DNA of 64,000 nt from Streptomyces sp. WMMB303 (GCF_029351045.1 NZ_JARKIN010000001.1:5859001-5923000), one strand, 5' to 3'; positions 52,023 through 61,920 are shown, counted from the stretch's first letter. Notes: generated by a model from the letters alone, not told the origin. Numbers and translations: made by a program.

Positions 52023-52778
52023 TCAGCCCTTCTTGGGGAAGGACACCTCCACGCGGCGGTTCTTCGCGCGGCCCTCCTCGGTCCTGTTGTCGGCGACCGG
52101 ATAGTCCTCGCTGTAGCCCCGCACGTTGAAGCTGACCTCGGAGCCCAGCTTCCGGGCCAGCGCCGTCTGGACGGCTGTCGCACGCTTCTTGGAGAGCTGC
52201 TTGCCATGCGCGTAGGAGCCGAGGTCGTCGGTGAAGCCGAAGACGTTGACCTCGGTGCTGCCCTGCTTCTCGATCTCGTCCGCGATGGCCTCGATCCGGT
52301 CCCTCGCATCGCTGCCCAACTCGGCGCTGTTCTTGGCGAACAGCACCTCGGCCTGGAGGGTGAACTTCGTCTTCGCGGAGCTGTCCTCGCGGCGCTCCTC
52401 GCCCCCGAGGTCCTCGGTCACGAACTTGATGTCCAGCACCTTGGGCTCGGCGAGCTTCGCGCCCGCGGCGAGGCGCAGTCCGTCGGCCTCGGCGTCCACC
52501 CGCACGGGTGTCCCGGAGTCCTTGAAGTCGTCCGGCGGCGCGCTGAACCCGGGGTCCCCGGGGCCTTTCTCGCCGGGCAGCGAGGGCGCCTGCGCGGTGG
52601 GGATGCCGGTGGGGTCGTCGGTGGGGTAGCGGGTCGCGATGTCCGGGACGGACGGAGTCGGCCCGGGGGTGGGGTCGTCCGCCCGCGCGGCGGGGGCGGT
52701 GATCCCCAGGACGAGGGCGGCGGAGGCGGACGAGGCCGCCGCGGCTCTGGCGGCGAGCCGCCACCGGGTGAAGCCCAT
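52023..52778 (-). CDS. OmpA-family secreted protein
   Basis: This encodes 251 residues. A signal peptide (RLAARAAAASSASAALVLGI, cleavage near ARA-DD) and a Pro/Thr-rich linker precede an OmpA C-like peptidoglycan-binding domain: LFAKNSAELGSDARDRIEAI, VNVFGFTDDLGSYAHGKQLS and YSEDYPVADNRTEEGRAKNR. It is the last gene of the Flp-TadG-lipoprotein-OmpA group and may anchor that system to the wall. Confidence 0.92.
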   Translation of the reverse strand: MGFTRWRLAARAAAASSASAALVLGITAPAARADDPTPGPTPSVPDIATRYPTDDPTGIPTAQAPSLPGEKGPGDPGFSAPPDDFKDSGTPVRVDAEADGLRLAAGAKLAEPKVLDIKFVTEDLGGEERREDSSAKTKFTLQAEVLFAKNSAELGSDARDRIEAIADEIEKQGSTEVNVFGFTDDLGSYAHGKQLSKKRATAVQTALARKLGSEVSFNVRGYSEDYPVADNRTEEGRAKNRRVEVSFPKKG

Positions 52779-52781
52779 CCC

Positions 52782-53381
52782 TCACTCCCCTTCAGAGATC
52801 GTCACACCGGCGGGAGGCATGTCCGCGATCTGGAACTCGACCTCGTCGTGGCCTTCCGGCGGGGCGGGGAACTGCGCGTACCAGGTCTTCGACTTTCCGG
52901 CGAGCACCGGCTGGCCGAACGAGGTGCACAGGCACTTGCCTTCGGTGTCCCTGAGAACGAGATAGCGCTTCTTGCCCTTCTTGTCGACGAGTTTGGCACC
53001 GGCGACCGACAGCTTGTTGCGCAGGGCGACTTCGGACTCGTCGCCCTCCCAGCCGGGTGCCACCCACGCCTTGCCCCCGCCGTTGGTCACCTTGCCGCTG
53101 ACCGTCACGAAGCCGCCGGACTCACGGCGGGCCGAGGTGATGGTGAGGGTGATGTCCTCGCCGCCCCGCACCTCCGCCAGCGGCTCGCCGTCCGCGGGGG
53201 CGCCGGAGCGTCCGCCGTCCGAGCCGCCACCGCCCCCGTCGGCCTGCTCGGAGGACCGGGGCTCCTTGCCGTCGCCACCGCCGTCGCCGCCCCCGCCGCA
53301 CCCGGCGGTGAAGGCCAGTCCGGCCGCGAGGGCCACGGCGGTCATGGTCCTGCGGGCCCGCAGGACGCGCCGATGATTCAT
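52782..53381 (-). CDS. Lipoprotein of the Flp/TadG operon
   Basis: This encodes 199 residues from ATG 53381: MNHRRVLRARRTMTAVALAA then a lipobox LAFTAGC. A Gly/Asp-rich spacer leads to a beta-rich domain with LTITSARRESGGFVTVSGKV. ATG 53417 is in frame and overlaps the stop of the upstream gene (ATGA), but it adds 12 residues ahead of the signal peptide. It is probably exported and lipid-anchored. Four bp separate it from the OmpA gene. Confidence 0.78.
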   Translation of the reverse strand: MNHRRVLRARRTMTAVALAAGLAFTAGCGGGGDGGGDGKEPRSSEQADGGGGGSDGGRSGAPADGEPLAEVRGGEDITLTITSARRESGGFVTVSGKVTNGGGKAWVAPGWEGDESEVALRNKLSVAGAKLVDKKGKKRYLVLRDTEGKCLCTSFGQPVLAGKSKTWYAQFPAPPEGHDEVEFQIADMPPAGVTISEGE

Positions 53382-53413
53382 GGACCACTCGACTCTCGTT
53401 CGTCGTTCACTCG

Positions 53414-54144
<731 letters not shown>

Positions 54145-54148
<4 letters not shown>

Positions 54149-54348
54149 CCACCCAGCACGGCGGTCACCGCGTTGATGATGGCGCCCGAGATCAGCGAGT
54201 CGAGCCCCAGCGCCCGGATGGCCAGGATGATGCCCGCGACGAGGATGACGATCCCGGCGTATTCGATCGAGTTGGCGCCCCGGTCCCCGCCCCTGCCCCG
54301 CATCAGGGCGAGGCGGGTGCGGATGCGTCCGCGCGTGCCGTTCGGCAT
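54145..54348 (-). CDS. Flp-type pilin
   Basis: This encodes 67 residues. A basic start is followed by DRGANSIEYAGIVILVAGII and LAIRALGLDSLISGAIINAV. The Glu five residues into the hydrophobic stretch fits prepilin processing at the Gly before it. GGAGAG five bases before ATG 54348 supports the start. It heads the operon with the TadG-like protein, lipoprotein and OmpA genes. Confidence 0.9.
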
Positions 54349-55207
54349 CGGGCTCTCCTCCGTTGCTGGCTGACTCGGTACCCCTGGAGGGATACGTCCC
54401 CGTGGCGTTCCGGACGTTCGGGCCCACCCGCCCCGCACGACGGCCGGTGCCGGGGCGGCAGCGGCGTGGTGTCACCTCGGCCCCCTCCTGCCGGTACCCC
54501 GCGGTGTAGCTAACAGTCGCTGTCCGAATGCAGACTGTGCCACAACTCATTGCGGCGGCGAAGGGGTGGACGGCAACAGGTGCCGCGACCGGGGCCGCAC
54601 CGGGCACGGACGGGCAGGTTCCGGCACGGCGGGCGGTGGGGAGGGCGGGGAGTAAGCCGGACATGGACCGACGCCGCCTCCTCTCGACGGACCGTGGCGG
54701 CAGGGCGAGCGGTGCATCCGCGCGAGGAACACCCGTTCTGAATGCGCGTGTTGAGCAGATGCGGGCTGCGGATGTACCGACCCTCACCATAGCGAGCGAG
54801 ATGCCCCGTGCGCCCCCTTCGCAACCGCTCTTCCGGGCACGTACAAGTCCCGTATGCGACAGAGCGGGCATATCACCGCGCACCTCGTCGCAGCACACCG
54901 CCCCTTGCCCGTATTCGCGAGCAGAAAGCGGACGAGCGGAAGTGCGGCGCCGCGAGTCGACTCACAACGGGCCAGGAAGCAACGGGACTCCCTTTTCGCC
55001 CCCTTCGCACGGCACTCCCCCATGCCCGCAGTACAGCCCGGGAATACGATCAAGAAAAACATTCCGGACGTGAAATCCGGCGGATTCGGCCGGATATGGC
55101 GCGACGACCATTTTCTGGTGTGCCGGAAATATGAGTGCTCAAGGTGCCCGGTCTGTCGCGCCCGACGTGCGGCAGTTCGCAGCCGGACGCCCGGTCCTGC
55201 CGCTGGT
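54349..55207. other. Long region without a convincing gene upstream of the Flp operon
   Basis: Frames in this stretch lack streptomycete codon bias. It includes the Flp operon promoter region and, from about 54780 to 55130, a patch of lower GC. It probably holds the promoter of the riboswitch RNA at 55208. Confidence 0.45.
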
Positions 55208-55374
55208 CTGCGAGAACCCACCGTCGACAGGAGCTGAGGAACCAGGTGAGTGCCCTGCGGGAACGATGTCCCGAGAGGCTTGGGGTGAAGCCGTGCCGGT
55301 GCCGCCGGAGAGGCGGACGTTGCGGCCGGGCTACTGCCCCTACCCGAATCCGGCAGCTCATCTCTCAGGCGCAG
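55208..55374 (+). promoter_or_regulatory. c-di-AMP riboswitch (ydaO/yuaA type)
   Basis: Hallmarks in order: CTGCG (55208-55212), GAGCTGAGGAACCAGGTGA (about 55231-55249), TTGGGGTGAAGCC (about 55280-55292), and CCGAATCCGGCAGCTCATCT (from 55344), then CGCAG (55370-55374). The last block matches the highly conserved CCGAATCCG-CAGCT 3' core of ydaO riboswitches, and CTGCG/CGCAG can close P1. In actinobacteria these control cell-wall hydrolase genes. No intact gene follows here. Confidence 0.75.
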
Positions 55375-55394
55375 GAGAGGGACTCTCCTGCGCC
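55368..55394 (+). terminator. Expression-platform hairpin of the riboswitch
   Basis: GGCGCAGGAGAG (55368-55379) and CTCTCCTGCGCC (55383-55394) form a perfect 12-bp stem with a GGA loop. The 5' arm includes CGCAG, the 3' strand of the riboswitch P1, so aptamer and hairpin are mutually exclusive. It also hides AGGAGAGG, a possible ribosome binding site. No T-tract follows. Confidence 0.65.
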
Positions 55395-55395
55395 G

Positions 55396-55500
55396 GGAAA
55401 TCCTGCCCGAAAGTCCCGGAGCCGCATCCGCCGCGGCGCCGCCCCGGCGCCGGCCGCTGGAGGCGCGGGTGTGGTGCTGCCGCTGTTCGCGACCGGCAAC
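55396..55500 (+). pseudogene. Remnant of a secreted-protein gene behind the riboswitch
   Basis: In one frame the sequence reads RKSRSRIRRGAAPAPAAGGA then GVVLPLFATGN, like the basic and hydrophobic parts of a signal peptide of cell-wall hydrolases that follow ydaO riboswitches in Streptomyces. No start codon precedes it and no conserved domain follows before the convergent TadC gene. Likely a decayed hydrolase gene. Confidence 0.4.
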
Positions 55501-55624
55501 GGCTGCCGGAGCCGGCGGCCTGACCGCCGGCAGCGACATCCGCCACGGGATCACCACCTCGCACGAGGTGTCCGGCACCCCGCGCGTAGGTGCGCGGACC
55601 GCAACGCAGGGGGCGAGGCCGCGC

Positions 55625-56515
55625 TCAGCCGCCCAGCACCGCGCCGAAGTCCGTGTCCGAGCCCAGGATGAAGGTGGCGACGATGAGGATGAGGGTGCCG
55701 GGGAGCAGGAAGGCGATGGTGGTCATGGTGGCCTTGGGCACGGTCTTGGCCGCCTTGCGGCGCGCGTTCTGGGCGTCGGTGCGGCGCATGTCGGTGGCGA
55801 TCTGGATGAGCGTCTCGGCGATCGGGGCGCCGAGCTCCTCGCCCTGCTGAAGCGCGGTGACGAACTGGTCGACCTCGTCGCTGGCGTTGCGTGCACGCAG
55901 TTCGTCGAAGGCCTGGCGGCGGCTGACGCCCATGTCCATCTGCCGGAGTGTGATGCGCAGTTCGTCGGCCCACGGCCCCCGGTAGCGGTCGGCGACCCGC
56001 TCCAGCGCCTGCCGGAAGCCGAGTCCGGCGGAGACCACGACGGCCAGCACGTCGAGGAAGTCGGGCAGGGTGCGCTCGATGACGCGCCGCCGCTCCTTGA
56101 TCGCCTGCCGGATGGCGAGGTCGGCCGCGAACCAGCCGAAGGCCAGCACGAGCGCGGTGAAGAAGAGGCTGCCCGCCCACAGTCCCACCAGCCCCATGCC
56201 GAGGCCGAACGCGCCGTAGACGGCGCGGCGGGCGGCGTACCGCTGGAGCGTGAGACCGCCGGGGTTGCCGGCCTGGTCGATCCGGCGGCGCTTGGCCGCG
56301 ACCTGCCTGGGGCCCATCAGCCGCAGCACCAGCGGCGCCAGCCGCATGCCGAGCCGGTCGACGGCGGCCTCTCCCGTGGAGGTGCGGGTGGCACCGACCT
56401 CCAGCGCGACGGCCAGGTCGGGCGGGAGCCTGGCCTCCGCACGGTACATCCGCAGGCCCAGGAAGGCGCCGAGGACGGCGAGCGCGCAGAGGGCGGCGAG
56501 TCCGAGAGCGAGCAC
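55625..56515 (-). CDS. TadC-like type II secretion F-domain protein
   Basis: This encodes 296 residues with an N-terminal membrane helix and a T2SSF domain: LPDFLDVLAVVVSAGLGFRQ, ALQQGEELGAPIAETLIQIA, and a final helix TMTTIAFLLPGTLILIVATF. It is an inner-membrane platform component of Tad pili. GTG 56515 is 4 bp after the TadB stop. Last gene of the operon. Confidence 0.92.
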   Translation of the reverse strand: MLALGLAALCALAVLGAFLGLRMYRAEARLPPDLAVALEVGATRTSTGEAAVDRLGMRLAPLVLRLMGPRQVAAKRRRIDQAGNPGGLTLQRYAARRAVYGAFGLGMGLVGLWAGSLFFTALVLAFGWFAADLAIRQAIKERRRVIERTLPDFLDVLAVVVSAGLGFRQALERVADRYRGPWADELRITLRQMDMGVSRRQAFDELRARNASDEVDQFVTALQQGEELGAPIAETLIQIATDMRRTDAQNARRKAAKTVPKATMTTIAFLLPGTLILIVATFILGSDTDFGAVLGG

Positions 56516-56519
56516 GGGC

Positions 56520-57512
56520 TCACACCTCTATCCGGCCGAGGCGGCGGATGACGAGGAACCCGGCGGCGAAGAGTCCGACGGCCACCACCATGGCGACCTG
56601 CCCGACCGGGCTGCCGGTCACCCGGGCGAGGGCGCCGGGCATCATCGAGTTCATCATCAGCATGGCGCCCAGGCCCAGCAGCGGGATGGTGAAGGCCGTC
56701 GCGTTGACCTCGGCGAGCATGGTGCGCACCTCGCGCCGGGTCTCCTTGCGCTCCTCCAGTGTGGTGGTGAGATTGCGGAGCGAGGCGACGATGGTGCCTC
56801 CGGCCCGGTTGGCGAGGACGAGCGTGGTGACCAGGACGACGAGTTCGCGCGAGGGCAGCCGCTCGGCGAGTTCGTTGAGCGCGTCGTCGACGGAGCGGCC
56901 GACGGCGAGCTGGTCGGTGACCAGCCGCAACTCGTCGCCCGCGGGGGCCTCCAGCTCCTCGGCTGCCATGCCCAGCGCCGTGCGCAGGGCGAGTCCGGCC
57001 GAGGTGGCGTTCGCGAGGATGCGGGCGAGTTCGGGGAGCTGGCCGATGAACTGCTCGGTGCGGCGCTGCCGCTGGTGCGCCAGGAAGGCGTTGGCGGCCA
57101 GCACCCCGACGAGCCCGGCGATCGGTCCGAAGAACGGCGCGAGCACGGAGGACGCCAGCAGCCACAGCACGGCGACCAGAGCGGTCAGGTATACGACGTA
57201 CTCGCCGGGCGTGAGGTCGAGTCCGGTGGCGGCGAGCTTCGCCTGGAGGCGGCGGCCCGCGCCGGTCGCACGCACCCGCCGGTCGACCCCGGCGAACCGC
57301 TGCCGCCCGCCGGTGCCGGGCGGCAGCGCCGGGGCGGGGCCGCCGTCCCGGTCGAGCCGGTGGAGCAGGGCCCGGCGGCGGGCCCGCCCGGAGGCGTAGA
57401 GCAGCACGCCGGCGGCGGCCAGCACACAGGCCGCCAGTGCCGCACCGAGAGCGGTTCCGGCGGCGGCCTCCAGTGCGAGCGCCGTGCCGGGCGGGCGCGG
57501 GTCGGGGGTCAC
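56520..57512 (-). CDS. TadB-like type II secretion F-domain protein
   Basis: This encodes 330 residues with membrane helices at the N-terminus and middle, and a T2SSF domain: LPELARILANATSAGLALRT, LREVRT-like charged loop and IPLLGLGAMLMMNSMMPGAL. GTG 57512 overlaps the CpaF stop by 4 nt (GTGA). It pairs with TadC in the assembly platform. Confidence 0.92.
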   Translation of the reverse strand: MTPDPRPPGTALALEAAAGTALGAALAACVLAAAGVLLYASGRARRRALLHRLDRDGGPAPALPPGTGGRQRFAGVDRRVRATGAGRRLQAKLAATGLDLTPGEYVVYLTALVAVLWLLASSVLAPFFGPIAGLVGVLAANAFLAHQRQRRTEQFIGQLPELARILANATSAGLALRTALGMAAEELEAPAGDELRLVTDQLAVGRSVDDALNELAERLPSRELVVLVTTLVLANRAGGTIVASLRNLTTTLEERKETRREVRTMLAEVNATAFTIPLLGLGAMLMMNSMMPGALARVTGSPVGQVAMVVAVGLFAAGFLVIRRLGRIEV

Positions 57513-58876
57513 ACCGCCTCCCGGGTGGCGAGCTGGTCCTCGGAGTGGGCGATGCCGAAGGCGGCGGGCACCGGTTCCCCGGCCAGATGGAGCCGGTCGG
57601 CGACGCGGCGGGGCAGCGGCAGATGGGTGAACGTGCCGTGCACCCGGCCGTCGGGTCCGGTGGGCCGCGCCGCGAACCGGGAGACGGTCGCGATCTGGAA
57701 GGTCTCACGGCCGTGCGAGGCCAGCAGGGCGATCTCCACGATCCGGCGGGAGCCGTCCGCGAGCCGCGCGAGTTGGACGATCACGTCGACGGCGGAGTTG
57801 ATCTGGTCCTGGAGGGCGGCGAAGGGAACGTCGACCTCGGACATGGAGGCCAGCGTCTGGAGCCGCATCAGGGCGTCCTCGGCGCTGTTGGCGTGCACGG
57901 TGGCCAGGGAGCCGTCGTGCCCGGTGGACATGGCCTGGAGCATGTCGAGGGTCTCGCCGCCGCGCACCTCGCCGACGATGATGCGGTCGGGGCGCATCCG
58001 CAGCGAGTTGCGCACCAGGTCGCGTACCGTCACCTGGCCCTTGCCCTCCACGTTGGGGGGCCGGGTCTCCAGCCGGATGACGTGCTGCTGCTGGAGTTGC
58101 AGTTCGGCGGCGTCCTCGACGGTGATGATCCGCTCGTGTTCGGGGATGAGCGCGGACTGCGCGTTGAGCAGGGTCGTCTTGCCGCTGCCGGTGCCGCCGG
58201 AGACGATCACGTTGAAGCGGGCCCGGATGAAGGCGGACAGCAGTGCGAGCATGTGCTCGTCCAGCGTGCCGAGTCCGATCAGTTCGCCGAGCGCGTAGGC
58301 GCGCGGGAAGCGGCGGATGGTGAGGGTGGCACCGGTCAGCGACAGCGGCGGGATGATGACGTTCACCCGCTCCCCGGACGGCAGCCGCGCGTCCACCATC
58401 GGGTTGGACTCGTCGACCCGGCGGTTGACGGTGGAGACGATGCGCTCGATGGTCTGCAGCAGTTGCTCCTCGGAGGCGAACCGGACGGGTACCTGCTCGA
58501 CGCGTCCGCCGCGCTCGACGAAGATGTGGTCCGGCCCGTTGACCATGATCTCGGTGATCGAGCCGTCCTCCAGCAGCGGTTCGAGCACCCCCAGGCCGAG
58601 GGCCTCGTCCACCACGCGCCGGATCAGCAGCGTGCGGTCGCCGGTCGCCAGGACCGGGCCGTCCCGGCTGATGAGGTGGCCGAGCACCCGCTCCAGGCGG
58701 GCCCGGCGCTCGGCGGGGCTGAGCGCCGACATCTCGGCGAGGTCGATCTCCTCCAGCAGCTTGGCGCGGTAGGCCGGCACCAGGTGCCCGGTGCTGTCGG
58801 CGGTGGAGCCCGGCGCTCCGGGGCCGGCGGCCGCCGCGGGATTGTCGTGCCCGGTGATGCGGGAGCGCAGACTCAT
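57509..58876 (-). CDS. cpaF: CpaF/TadA secretion ATPase
   Basis: This encodes 455 residues with Walker A VSGGTGSGKTTLL, the Asp box TVEDAAEL, Walker B IIVGEVRGGETLDMLQAMST and the His box GSLATVHANS. It is the hexameric ATPase that drives Tad/Flp pilus or secretion assembly. ATG 58876 (MSLRSRITGHDNPAAAAGPG) is chosen by family start; the longer frame is antisense shadow. Confidence 0.96.
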   Translation of the reverse strand: MSLRSRITGHDNPAAAAGPGAPGSTADSTGHLVPAYRAKLLEEIDLAEMSALSPAERRARLERVLGHLISRDGPVLATGDRTLLIRRVVDEALGLGVLEPLLEDGSITEIMVNGPDHIFVERGGRVEQVPVRFASEEQLLQTIERIVSTVNRRVDESNPMVDARLPSGERVNVIIPPLSLTGATLTIRRFPRAYALGELIGLGTLDEHMLALLSAFIRARFNVIVSGGTGSGKTTLLNAQSALIPEHERIITVEDAAELQLQQQHVIRLETRPPNVEGKGQVTVRDLVRNSLRMRPDRIIVGEVRGGETLDMLQAMSTGHDGSLATVHANSAEDALMRLQTLASMSEVDVPFAALQDQINSAVDVIVQLARLADGSRRIVEIALLASHGRETFQIATVSRFAARPTGPDGRVHGTFTHLPLPRRVADRLHLAGEPVPAAFGIAHSEDQLATREAV

Positions 58877-58925
58877 GGACCGACCTCGCTCATTCCTGTC
58901 CTCTCCGTCGCGGCGGTCGCCCGGC

Positions 58926-59372
58926 TCATCGGCGGCGGTCGCTCGGCATCGTCGCGGAGCGGGACGCGGAGCCCAGGCTGTCCATCCCGGGCAGCAGGGA
59001 AGGGATGGACACGGTCGCGGTGACCCGCACCTCGCCCCGGCCGTCCGCGCGCGTGAAGCTGCTGCGCTCCGCCGTCCAGTCGGACATGGCGGCCCGTCCG
59101 CCCGCCGCGTACCGGTCGCTCGTCTCCTCCCGGGAAGCCACCCGCGCCGCCGCCCGGGCGCCGGTGCCCGCCTGCTGGACGGCGTAGCCGACGATGCCGA
59201 GCTGGATCGCCGCCATCGCCACGAGCAGCAGCAGCGGCAGCATCCCGGCGAACTCCAGCGCGCTGGAGCCGCGGTCGGCCGCCCGGCCCCGAACACCCCG
59301 GCACTCCCGCAGACCTCGAAGGTCCCGAAGGCCCTCGCGGCTGGGCAACTCCCGGCGGGCGCTCCCCGGCAT
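58926..59372 (-). CDS. TadE-family protein
   Basis: This encodes 148 residues. DRGSSALEFAGMLPLLLLVA starts the TadE-type prepilin-like helix, with Glu near the expected position, followed by QQAGTGARAAARVASREETS. It is a pseudopilin-like component, 49 bp upstream of cpaF on the same strand. Its upstream neighbour carries a second TadE domain at the end of a CpaE-like protein. Confidence 0.92.
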   Translation of the reverse strand: MPGSARRELPSREGLRDLRGLRECRGVRGRAADRGSSALEFAGMLPLLLLVAMAAIQLGIVGYAVQQAGTGARAAARVASREETSDRYAAGGRAAMSDWTAERSSFTRADGRGEVRVTATVSIPSLLPGMDSLGSASRSATMPSDRRR

Positions 59373-59378
59373 GCCCCC

Positions 59379-61181
59379 TCACCCCTCCTCCGCCGCGCCC
59401 GCCGCACCGCTCACCGTGAACGGCAGACCCGCGCCGCCCGGGAACAGCAACGGTGTGCGCAGGTCGACGTCGGCCTTCCAGACGGTGTCGCCGCGGGTGC
59501 AGCTGACCGCCGCGTCGGTACGCCACTTGGCGGGCAGGTGTGCGCGGGCCGCGGCCTCGCAGGCGCTCCGCGGGTCCCCGTAGGCGGCGGCCGCGGTGGC
59601 GGCGCGGGCTGCCTCGTCGGCGGAGTTGCCCGCGAGGGAGAAGGTGTAGCCGATCAGGACGCACTGCCACAGCAGCACCAGGGTGAGCAGCACGACCGGC
59701 GCCATCCCGGCGAACTCCACGGTCAGCGAGCCACGGTCGCCGCCCCACGCGCCGGCGCGTCCCTCCGGTGGCACCCGGCGGGGGAGGCCCGGGGCTCCGC
59801 GGTCGGAGCCGGGCGACGGCACGGTGCCGGCGGCCGGACCGGGCGGCAGCGCCTGCCGCGCCTGCCGCGCCTGCGGGGCGAGCGCGGGTCTGTGTCCGGC
59901 CTGCTCGCCCCCGCTCCCGCCGCCACCGCCCTGGCCGCCACCGCGCGCCCGGCGCCGGGCCGCGGGGCCGCGGGGCGGCTCTCCGCCCGGCCCCGCGGCC
60001 AGTCCGAGCTCGCCCGCCAGTGCCCACAGCGCCTGCCGCACGCTGCCTTTGGGGTCCAGGTCCTGCATCCGCCCGGCGTCCAGCGCGGACTGGAGCTCCT
60101 TGAAGTGGGCGGGCACGGTCGTGCGGGCCACCGGGCTGCCGGTGATGCGGGCGACGAGCTGCGGCTGGATCTCGGCCTGCCGCGAGGCCCGGTTGACGAC
60201 GACGACCGTCTCCTCCGCCGTGCGGACCCGCAGCCGGTCCCACATCCGCACCATCCGCTTGGCGCCCCGTACGGCGAGCACGTCGGGGGTGGTCAGCAGC
60301 AGGGCGAGGTCGGCCGCCTCGACGGCCGCGGCGTTCCCGGCGTGCAGCTGGCTGCCGCAGTCCAGCACCACCGTCTCGTAGTGGGAGCGCAGCGCGGCGA
60401 CCAGTTGGCGGGCGGTCCGCTCGTCCACGTCCTCGCCCCGCTCACCCTCGTCCGGGGCGAGCAGCAGGCCGAGACCGGTCTCGTGCGGGTAGACGGCGTC
60501 CTGGAGGACGCGCGGGGTCAGGTCCTTGATCCCGGCCAGGTCGGCGACGGACCGGCGGAAGCGCACGTCCAGGAAGGAGGCCACGTCCCCGGACTGGAGG
60601 TCGAGATCGGCCAGCACCGTGCTGCGGCCCGCGGCGCGTGCGGCGAGCGCGAGCTGGACGGCCGTCAGGGTGGTGCCGACGCCGCCCTTGGCCCCGGAGA
60701 CGGTGACGACGGTGCCGCCGCCCGGTCCGGCGGCGCCGGGCGGCGCGGCGGCGCGGCCCTCGGGACCGCCCAGGTGGCGGCGGACTCCGGTGGCCCAGGC
60801 CGCGGCGGCGCCGACCCGGGCCGCCAGTTCGTCGTAGTTCAGCGGCAGTCCGGCGACACCGCGGGCTCCGGCGTCCATGGCGGCGGCGTACAGCGCGGGG
60901 CTGGTGTCCTGGGTGGCCAGGACGAGGGCGACGGCGGGGAACCGGAGGGCGACCTGACTGATCAGTTCCAGTGCGGGGATCGGGCCGATCAGTTCGTGGA
61001 CGAGCACCACCTCGGGCAGCTCGGCGGGTGCCTCGCCCGCCTGCTGGGCGAGGGAGTCCAGCAGCTGCCCCGAGTCGACGGCGGGCGCCACCGGCTCGGC
61101 GTCGGGGAGCTGGCTGAGCAGGGTGACGAGAGGGCGGGCGGCGTCCGGGTCGCTGACGGCGGGCTGGATGCGGATGACCAT
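59379..61181 (-). CDS. CpaE-like ATPase fused to a C-terminal TadE domain
   Basis: This encodes 600 residues. An N-terminal receiver-like domain (about 1-130) is followed by a MinD/ParA-type ATPase with the deviant Walker A SGAKGGVGTTLTA (KGGVGTT at 165-171), VLADLDLQSGDVASFLD and VVLDCGSQLH: a CpaE protein. After a Gly/Pro-rich linker, residues from about 482 form a TadE domain: DRGSLTVEFAGMAPVVLLTL and LAGNSADEAARAATAA. Both parts are in one frame without stops. CpaE localises Tad machinery; the fused TadE helix would anchor it at, or cross, the membrane. A frame error joining two genes is possible. Confidence 0.88.
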   Translation of the reverse strand: MVIRIQPAVSDPDAARPLVTLLSQLPDAEPVAPAVDSGQLLDSLAQQAGEAPAELPEVVLVHELIGPIPALELISQVALRFPAVALVLATQDTSPALYAAAMDAGARGVAGLPLNYDELAARVGAAAAWATGVRRHLGGPEGRAAAPPGAAGPGGGTVVTVSGAKGGVGTTLTAVQLALAARAAGRSTVLADLDLQSGDVASFLDVRFRRSVADLAGIKDLTPRVLQDAVYPHETGLGLLLAPDEGERGEDVDERTARQLVAALRSHYETVVLDCGSQLHAGNAAAVEAADLALLLTTPDVLAVRGAKRMVRMWDRLRVRTAEETVVVVNRASRQAEIQPQLVARITGSPVARTTVPAHFKELQSALDAGRMQDLDPKGSVRQALWALAGELGLAAGPGGEPPRGPAARRRARGGGQGGGGGSGGEQAGHRPALAPQARQARQALPPGPAAGTVPSPGSDRGAPGLPRRVPPEGRAGAWGGDRGSLTVEFAGMAPVVLLTLVLLWQCVLIGYTFSLAGNSADEAARAATAAAAYGDPRSACEAAARAHLPAKWRTDAAVSCTRGDTVWKADVDLRTPLLFPGGAGLPFTVSGAAGAAEEG

Positions 61182-61188
61182 CGGGGCC

Positions 61189-61920
61189 TCACTTGTCTCC
61201 GGGGAGCGTGTAGATGCGGTCCTCCTCGGGGACCTCGGTGTCGTCACCCGGTGCGACCAGGGCGAGCCGGACGTGCTCGGCGAAGGACTCGGCGTAGGCG
61301 ACGCGCTGGGCGTCCTCGGTGGTGAGCGCGAAGGTGATGGGCACGCCGTCGCGGTCGCGGGCGCGTTCGTCCCGGTCCCCGCCGTCCTTGAGCGGGGTGA
61401 GCTTGCCGACGTCGATGACCTTGGCACCGCTGACGATGACCCGGGATTCGGAGGGGGTGCTGCCGCGGCCGTCGCCTCCGGCGCGCTGCTCGCCCTCGAA
61501 GGTGGCGTAGATGTTGACCCGGTTGCCGGGGCGGATCTTCCCGGCGACGCCGGTCTCGGCGTCGATCATGATGGCGATCTCCTGCTCGCCGGCCTCGAGT
61601 TCGGGCCGCTCGGCCAGCATGTCCGACTGGAGCAACGAGCCCTTCTTGAGGGGATTGACGGCGATCTTGCGCCGGATGTCGTCCAGGTCGGTGACGGCGG
61701 TGGCGGGCAGCCACCGCTTCGGCATGGACACCTCGGTGAACTGCGAGCTGTCCAGCGCCCGGTAGGCGGGCACGTCCTCCTTCAGTTCGTAGGCCGTCGT
61801 CTCCTCGCCCACCTTGGACTCCACGTTCCGGACGACGGCCAGCACTCCGGCGAACGCGGCGAGGGCGCACAGGCCCGAGAGGACCAGCAGGAGGACACCG
61901 CGGCGCTGGCGTGAGTTCAT
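61189..61920 (-). CDS. cpaB: CpaB/SAF-domain pilus assembly protein
   Basis: This encodes 243 residues. One N-terminal helix (RGVLLLVLSGLCALAAFAGV) precedes a SAF domain (ELKEDVPAYRALDSSQFTEV, LKKGSLLQSDM) and an RcpC/CpaB domain (IAIMIDAETGVAGKIRPGNR, VNIYATFEG). ATG 61920 overlaps the stop of the gene upstream (ATGA), and the CpaE-TadE gene begins 7 bp after its stop. It is a periplasm-side component of Tad systems. Confidence 0.93.
   Translation of the reverse strand: MNSRQRRGVLLLVLSGLCALAAFAGVLAVVRNVESKVGEETTAYELKEDVPAYRALDSSQFTEVSMPKRWLPATAVTDLDDIRRKIAVNPLKKGSLLQSDMLAERPELEAGEQEIAIMIDAETGVAGKIRPGNRVNIYATFEGEQRAGGDGRGSTPSESRVIVSGAKVIDVGKLTPLKDGGDRDERARDRDGVPITFALTTEDAQRVAYAESFAEHVRLALVAPGDDTEVPEEDRIYTLPGDK

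Noticed and set aside
54784..55578. 264-codon minus-strand frame
   Set aside because: It has no domain or codon bias and crosses the riboswitch on the opposite strand.
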